64,000 nt of DNA from Gari tellinella. Lineage: Eukaryota > Mollusca > Bivalvia > Cardiida > Psammobiidae. The notes below the pieces were generated by a model, which saw nothing but the letters and a program-made list of their open reading frames with translations, ran no database searches and was not told the origin of the DNA. The DNA lies in NCBI GenBank assembly GCA_922989275.2, contig OV277866.1, positions 31,761,246 to 31,825,245 on the forward strand, written 5' to 3'. This document shows positions 23,187 through 32,100 of this stretch, piece by piece (the first letter of the stretch is position 1; every line of letters starts with the position of its first letter). A program made the translations under genes and the position numbers.

Positions 23187-26100
23187 GTATGTATTCAAGT
23201 GAGGATATCTGTTTGATGTGTATTCAAGTGCGATGGTTAATTTTCTATATTATTGTAATCCATATCAATGTTCTATGTGATGTATGGGTATATTATGTTT
23301 TTGATTTCCCTCTTGTCCCTTTGAGTCGATAGTAACATATACACGTCTATCAGACGTAGACTTAACCCCTTCACTGCCATGACGTCATTAAATTTAAACA
23401 ATTGTCGTCTGCTCCTATTTCTAAAAAATAATTTAGGTATTTTGGCTTAATAAACATTGAAATGGGTGTCAAACAGTTTGAATCCTGATTAGACGCCGCG
23501 TTACGTGGCGTCTAGACAGGATTTAAACTGTTTGCAAATAACCGTTGTACTCGGGGTAAGGCAGTGAATGGGTTAAATCCATTCGCTTTCTTACCTCGAG
23601 TACAAATAAAATGTTTTGCATAAATCAATATTGTATAATATCCACTTGAAATCAAGATATAGTTTAAAGTAAAAAATAGATTTTTTCTAGTGTAGATACA
23701 GCTCCATATTTGTCAAAAGTGATCAGGAGTATTGCCTTTTTTCAGAATAGATGTTTGTTGGTTCCAATGTCAGGTACACAAATCACACAAACTCGAATTT
23801 TCTAGGTTGCACTTATATGTAGCAATTCACATTATAATTACATTTTTATTGAAAAATACGTATATGTTTACACTTTGTGCGGGCTTTCTATTTCTGATTT
23901 GCCACGGTTTAGTTATGGTTTTGTTTTCTATTTTTCTTATCACTATATTGTCCCTTAATTATTTGTTCAATTTGACTTTCGGGACACATGTATCCATAAA
24001 TTATCAGTAATATTGTCATTTTTCAATCGTTGTTTCCATAACTTTGTAATACATTGAAGTATTTGATAAGATCGGTTGATTGAGTTGGGTTTTACGACAC
24101 CGCGACACATGAAATGTTCATATGGCACCGAGGAGAAACTTGGAGAATTTTAGAAAATATTTTGTTTTAACGGACGAAAACGATTGAATGTACATTTGAT
24201 ACATTTTGGATTTCTTTCATTATAACATATGATCTTATTATTGGTTTTCGTAATGTTTGAGTTGTTCCATAACTTTTTTTTATTTCTATTGGATTATGTT
24301 TGAATTTTATATTTGACCATGTTTCTTTTATATCTTTAAAACTTGTGGTAGGGACTTGTATTGTATTTTTTGTATTTTAGCCTTTTTCGTTTATAGTACA
24401 TTGTACATTCAAATACCAATTATCCCCCTTTTTATGATGTATGATAAACATGTTTCCAAACGTCATTATTGTCAATCTCTTTACCCACCCGGATTTATTT
24501 GCTTTGATGAATATGATTAAATCTATCATTTATAGGCATTCGTCTGCGAAATGTATGATTGTGTTTGGTTTTATTCTTTCTTTATTGCAGGTCCCATCAC
24601 AGGCTCCCTGGCTGATAGGTTTGGCAGTAGATATCTCACAATCATTGGATCCTTGCTGTGCTTTACTGGTTTCTTCGCAAGTAGTTTTGCTAAATCATTA
24701 TCAACTTTGTACTTCACGTATGGTTTAGTCGGAGGTAAGCAACGCTTTGTTACATTCTGACAGAAATATGTGTATGACTAGTAAAAGCTCTGAAAATCAA
24801 AGTGTTACACACTGTCCAAAGGTTCAGCTTTGATTAGTTTACCATTAACCTATTTTATCCCCTGCAACTTCACTTTGGACAACACTTCAGTTTCTAATTT
24901 AGTCTAGACCATTTCTGAATATACAGCGTTCCCTCTCTACAACGACACCAAATGGGAGACACAAAATATGTTCGTTGTTCGGAGGGAGTCGTTACATGGA
25001 GGGAATTTGGCTTACATTTGCAAACAGCTTGAATCCAGATCAGACGCCGCGTAACGCGGCGTCTGATCTGGATTCAAGCTGTTTGTCACTCGTAATTAAG
25101 TGTTTTACTTTGAAATGGTCAAATATGTAACTTTTAGAAAAACAGCAGAACACAATTTTAAGCAGACGATATTGCAGCAATAAAAGCGTTAGACATAATT
25201 GTCAAGTTTCGGGAACAGCGGCAAGAATCGTTGTAAGGAGGGAATCGTTGTTGGGAGGGCCGTTGTAGAGAGGGAGCGCTGTACATGTATATGATTGGTT
25301 TCAAAAGTATATGGCAAAATGACAAACTATACAGTGCCTGATCAAAACGCTCCTGTCTCAGATTAGAGTACACACTGTTCAGTCTATTTGCATGTGACAG
25401 ATGAAATACATGTATTTGCATTTGTAGTTGCTGTAGATTTAACAGTCATTCTAAAGAAACGGAATTCGCAGTCATTTAAAATATGACAGTTCAATACTGG
25501 ACAAAAGTAGTCATTCAGCAGTCCTTTGATCAAAGTCTGGACTGTTTGTATTTTTGTTAAATAAATTTTAAATTGTCAAAAATGGAGTCGAATTTGCAAA
25601 CAGTTTTGATCCTGATAAGACGCCGCGTGACGCGGCGTCTGATCAGGATCAAAACTGTTTGCTACCCGTTTCGATGTTTCTGTGTCATACTCTCTTAATG
25701 CTAACTTTGAAATAATACTGCAAACAATAATATTGAAGCAGACGACACAACAACGGTGTAGGGGTAAAAACATCAAAAATAATTTGGCGGTGAAAGGGTT
25801 AACAGGAAACTGATAAAGAGGTGAACAAGTTGAAGAAATCTTGTGTTATGAAGTTACTATGTACTATTAACCCTTAGCCTGCCACTCACGACTATAGCTC
25901 CATATGCAAACAGCTTGGATCCGGATGAGACGCCGAGTAACTCGGCGTCTCATCCGGATCCAAGCTGTTTGACACTCAGACAACATTTTCAGCAATTTTG
26001 AGCAACTTTGAAGCACTTTGAAACTTGAAGCAGACGAGAAATATAGCAGACGACAATTTATTTGGCGGGCTAAGGGTTAAGCTTTGTTTTCAGTCGTGAT

Positions 26101-29100
26101 ACGAATTGAGGATCCAAAACTTTGCAATAAATATGATTTTGATAGGTAGATATGTTTGGTTTAACCCATCACTCTATATATATGACCTTAATTCATATAT
26201 TCACTGAAGAAACTTGTTTTATACAGTCATGAATATGTACCCTAAGAGATACTTTCTATATCCTAGCTAATGCTAACTTGAAGCAGACTGAATACAAAGT
26301 AGAGTGTGCCTTAAGGCGCATTCTGCTTTTCTTTAAAGCGCTTTCCTGTTTACTTTCAACCTGCTTTAGTGGTAATTCGTCTTCAAAACTAGAAACAAGC
26401 CATGTGGTAATAGGTTGAATACAGTATCTATACTTTAAAAATAATGTTTGCTTATTGTATGTTGGCTGTTTGTGTGGAGTGAATAAAAGAAATTCCAATC
26501 AACCCAATCAAGAATTGACCTTTGCCAAAGAGAGAAAATGTTCACACTGAAATTATTCGATACATATAGTTATGTTGCACATGACTACAATATACGTGTA
26601 TACCTATATGCTGCACATTTGTCATTTACTGGTCAAATATCGACCACTGTTTGAATGGATTCTTGTGTTATTTTTCAGGCATTGGTATGGGTTTTATGTG
26701 GCTACCTGCGAATGCCTGTGTCATCAAACATTTCAACAAAAGGCGCGCACTTGCCTGTGGAATAGCAATATGTGGCTCTGGTAATTAACCCCATGCATGA
26801 CGTCATCAATTTTAAACAATTGCCGTCTGCTTTATTTCTCAGATGCAAAATTTAAGTATTTTGACTGAAGAAATTTAATGTTGGAATGAGTGTCAAACAG
26901 TTTTCAGACGCCGCGTAACGCGGTGTGTGATTATGATCCAAATTGTTTGCAAATAAGTATTGTGCGATTTGCATGTATTTTTATATGGGTTTCAAACAGC
27001 TTGAAGCCTGGTCAGACAACGTGTTTTTTAGTAGGTAAAAGGGTTATAAATTGCTTGTCAGGTAAGTACATGAACGTTGGGGTGGCTAATTTGCTATAAA
27101 TCTTAGCGGAACAAATGTTTCATTAATTGAAATATATGGCGATTACAATACGCAAGAGACTATGCACATAATAAGTGTTTATAATAAAGATAAAAAACAA
27201 TCAATAGGGAATTAAAATACATGTATTTATAACATAATGTGCGGTCTAAGAGTGGAATAAAGCCATTAAATATATATCGTAATCCACTAGTGGAATATTG
27301 TTTTGGGCTCCGGCCTAACTTTTTCGACCCACAAGCGCGGCATGTAACGGACACCAGAAAGATTACAAACTACACATTCGATTGATTAAATAGGTGTTTA
27401 AAAGTGTTATGTTATAAATAGAATCTCACATCGTGCTCATTACTTATCATTTTAATAAACTAGTTGACTAAAATGTATATGACGTTCGCCAAAGCTCGCG
27501 TCATATTATTTCGGTCAACTGGTTTATTACAAATGATAAATGACCACTCATGTAAGATCCTCTATATATTAGTGTGTATATTTCTATATTGATCTTCCAC
27601 AACACTCGATAGAATGATACATGTACTCTTACATTTCTGTTATAGAAGGCTAAGGGGTGTTATTTAAACAAACAACATGTTTAGATATGGCTGAAAAGTG
27701 TAAGATGAAAATGGGCATTAGTCACCAAATCGGTTCCCCTATATGACTCATTTAACATGTGTAATTTTCCGAGATAAAATGCAATCTTTATCCCAACCAC
27801 ATGTGCTACTCCATATATTCACAAAAGATACATCCATGCACAATTGAAAATAATGCAGAGCAAGGGATCGGGCCAGTGACTTTCTGCTACCTTTTGACAT
27901 AGGCACCATGTCTCCTTGAAAAGCTCACAAATTAATCCATGAATTATCTATGATAACAGAAATGCATTGTTTGTATTCTCTGGCATCTATGTATTACATA
28001 GGAAATGCACAAAAGAGCGACGCGTTCTGGACGAAATGCTATTTTGGGGCAAAACAGTATGTAATCATATTTATGGGGACTTCTTCCGACTACACCACGG
28101 AAGCATTTCCGACTATTAATAAGTAAATTAAAGTAACAAGTTTTAGTCTACTTTCAGTCCGAATGACCGCTCAGCCGACTGTACGTTCATTCCCCTGATC
28201 ATTTATCTACATGTATCTTGCCTACAATATTGAGCACTGCTTACATATAGCGTGGAGGCAGCCGTACCGGCTCATACCCTCCCCAAGTACCCATTTTAAC
28301 CCCTGGGTGGAGAGGAGCTTATCGCAGTAATATCTTGCGCAATAGCATTCCTGTATATCATCGGGGATTCGTCTGGCGCTGGTCCAGCGGGGGATCGAAC
28401 TCACGACCTCTGATACCGTAGCCCAACGCGTTACTACTACCGCCGGTATTTTGGTGTGCTTACACCATACATGTTTTCTGATAACCAACACTTGTGCAGA
28501 AAAAATCTTTTTACAGGTTTAGGAACATTTGCCTTCAGTAAAATGATCGACGAGCTAATTATAGAGTTTGGCTGGAAGAGGACATTGCTTATTACATCTG
28601 CAATATTACTAAATGGAATACCTTGTGGTCTTCTGCTTGTGTCACCCAACACAGCAAGTCGTAAAAATGAACAAACCCAACCGGACCAGATCAGTGGTAG
28701 ACCGACACGTAAAGAACACCTGATACACACTATAAAGTCCTTGTTACATGTGTACAAAAGCATGCTTCGAGACAACATACAGTTGCTTAAGGATAAAACG
28801 TGTTTCCTTATTATGGTATCCGGTCTCTTTGTTAGTATGGCATTCCTGGTTCCATTCAGTCTGTTGCCAGACCAGGTTAGACAAAGTAGACTGAGCAAAT
28901 CTGACGCATCTTGGCTAGTTTCATCCATAGGTAAGTGCTTGTTTTTTTTTCATCGTTTGCCCAGGAGGACTACCATAAGTTACTCAAAAATCCTAGTATT
29001 TCCAAATTTGCAAGCGCGATACCAGGTTCTATAACACTAACATAATTACGCAAATTGTTTGGATCATGATCAGACATCGCGTTACGAATCTGAATTGTCC

Positions 29101-32100
29101 ATCACCCATCGCAATGTTTCCTAGGTAAAAACGCATAAAATTCCAAATTTCATAAGAATGAGCAGAAATCCGAATATTTTGCGGAGGAAAACGTAGGTCC
29201 GGAGAAAAATCGAAAATTTCGGAAAAATCTGGAGAAATGGCAGCCCCTGCTCATATGACCCGTCGATCTCTTCTAGTCATAAACTTTGTAGACAAAAGTT
29301 CAAATCAAACTATATTTGACAGGTGCATATTGACAGAAGTCAACAAAACCGCCAATTATGTTCATACTAAACATTACACTGGATAAGATATTATTATTTC
29401 TCAATAAACACATTTAAGCAAAAAACCTAGTGTTCATTGCAAACAACTTGGAGCAAACCTAGACGCTAGGTATCCCGAAGTCTGACGGGCTCCAAGATGC
29501 GTGCCTCTCTGATCAAATTAAATATTTTTTATACCTTTTATTGCCTTGTGTTTAGTTTCCTATATAAACGGAAACTGAACCTTGTCCTCTCCCGTGTATA
29601 CGGTAACATGACAGGAATGTGTAATCATTATGTGACATGTATAGACATTCGAATCATAGGCGTTCAGTCCGTACGCTATGACACTACCCCCAGCTGTATT
29701 CAATATCCTTAAATTTATCTATGCATTCAACAAACATCATAAAAGAACATTTCCTAAAGTTTCATGAACTTTAAATAATTATTATTTTGCAACTGTATAT
29801 AAGTAGATCTAGAATGGTTCTCGTATTACCTACTTGATACCAAACAAATTCAATATTTCTAAGCTTCTTGAAACTTCTTGAAACATTTGTTAATAATGTT
29901 TGTTGAACATATAAGTGCATTTTGGCTCATTTTGAAAGTTTTAAGGTGGTTGCAGATCAAAATAGCGAGGGTGTTAGCAGATGGGTGGGTGGGTGGGGGA
30001 GAGAGAGAGAGAGAGTAGTGACATAGCCTACGCACCGAAGAAAACCTGTTATTAGAACTAGACATTATGTCTAACGTTTTTGCAGGGATATGTAACATAA
30101 TTGGACGTCTTCTGTTTGGTTGGCTCGGTGACAAGGTGTCCATTAACAGGAGAGTTATGCTAGAAGGCATGGTCTTCTTACAAGCAATGTCAATAGGAAT
30201 GATGCCGATATTGCCAACATTTGAAACAAAATTCTTTGCGACATGTGCATTTGGTTTAGGCTTTGGTGAGTAGTATAGGGTCACAGAAAATGGTACAGAA
30301 ATACTGACACCGATAGTATATACATCGTTAACAACGTATGTCCATTGCATACAGATTGGAGCCAGATCAAAATCCGGGTAATCCGGTATCTAATCAGGCT
30401 TCAAACTGTTTGCCACGCAGTTCAAAATTACATGTGGTTTCGTTTTTAAAACAGAAACGAGTAACGTCTTTGCCGATGTACCTTGTAATTCCCTACAACT
30501 ATAGTCAGCTCGTATATTTCCTGCATTAACCCATTCGCGTCCAGTGGTTCTTCCTTGCTTGTCTATATAAGATAAGTCCATTTTTTTATAAGGAATACCT
30601 AGTCAAACTTTTCATTTTCGTTTTGTTGTATATTGAAATCCCTGTCAGCAAACAGTGTAGACCCTGGTGGTGTCTGATCAGATATACATTGTTTGCCTAT
30701 GTCCCTTTTAAAGGACGCTATGTACAAATGGGTTAAGCAATCACATTCATTGAAAGATCTCAAATCGTCCTAATTGACAGGTAGTACTTGCCCTAGATTA
30801 TGAAATTTTAACATTAATATGCCGACCACTACGGACATTCATGAAATAAAATCAAAACATGATTATAGAGGTCGAAAATTTGAATAGAATCTTTTTATAA
30901 TTTTTCCCGTTCTGGAATACCGATATTGTTATCTTCATTATGCATTTTTATATGTTCCTTTAAGATATACACCTCAATAAACCAATACATTGACCTTCTA
31001 CCTTTCTTATATTATAACTTTTAACAGTTATGGTCAATTTTAATGAAATTTAAATAGTTGTAGCTATAGATCCATTCTACAGGTTATAATGTAACTTTCA
31101 CAGTCTAATGCAGGTGCATTGGTAAACCGTATAATATATCGCATTTTCACAGAAAACTACAAGTTACAAATGTTTTATAATTCAATAAATGGTACATTTG
31201 AATATTGAAAGGTACAGCAATGTTGTTTCCAACGAATAACATCTCTAAGCACATTTAAATTAAATGTAGAATTAATTTGTAAATCTTACAAATTTTATAT
31301 TTTCATATTTTCTTCAATTTTTCGCCTACAGAACCTAACAAGTGCAAAAGATATCGGAATTTGTAAAATGAACTTCTGGCAAACATTGTCCCTAGTGTCG
31401 ATGGAATTGAACAAAAATGTTGGAAGTTATGCGGTGCGGATGCATGGAACGCCGTAGCTGTCTCCTGTTGTCATATTTCTTGTTGTTTTGTTCAAATAAA
31501 GACTTGTCATCTCAAAAGACTATGTCATTGTACATTGAACATAATAACATACCGTATAGACAAGTTAACACTACATTTTGACAAGATGAAACTGCTTTCA
31601 AAGTTGTAACATAATGACATAGATGTTGCACATGATAAGACACTGTTCGGACAAGTCAACACTGTATATTGACATAACAACACGCGTATTTGACATGATA
31701 ACATATTATGTAGACAAGTTCAAATTACTCTTTAACAAGATGACACTACTTTTTCACATAATAGCATAGCTGTTTCGCATGATAAAACATGTTGTAGACA
31801 AGACCACATAGCTCTTCGACATAATGACATGGTCTTTTGAAATGACAAGTCTTTATTTGAACAAAACCAGAAGAAATGTGACAACAGGAGACAGCTACGG
31901 CGTTCCATAGGTACCTATGAATGTGTATATGAATGTGTATACTCTTGATGCAGCGCAAACTTTGAGTAGTAGTAGGTATATAACTATATATTAAACACAT
32001 TAGAATAATACAAACTTATGACGGGTTGTTTCAATGTTGTGCTAAGACTTGTAACTATAATAGCTTGAATAATTACGTACATGTATTCCTAATTACAAGT

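Noticed and set aside
28222..28491. Minus-strand 89-codon frame
   Set aside because: It lies in the tRNA-derived SINE-like element and the start of MCT exon 4; no protein signature.
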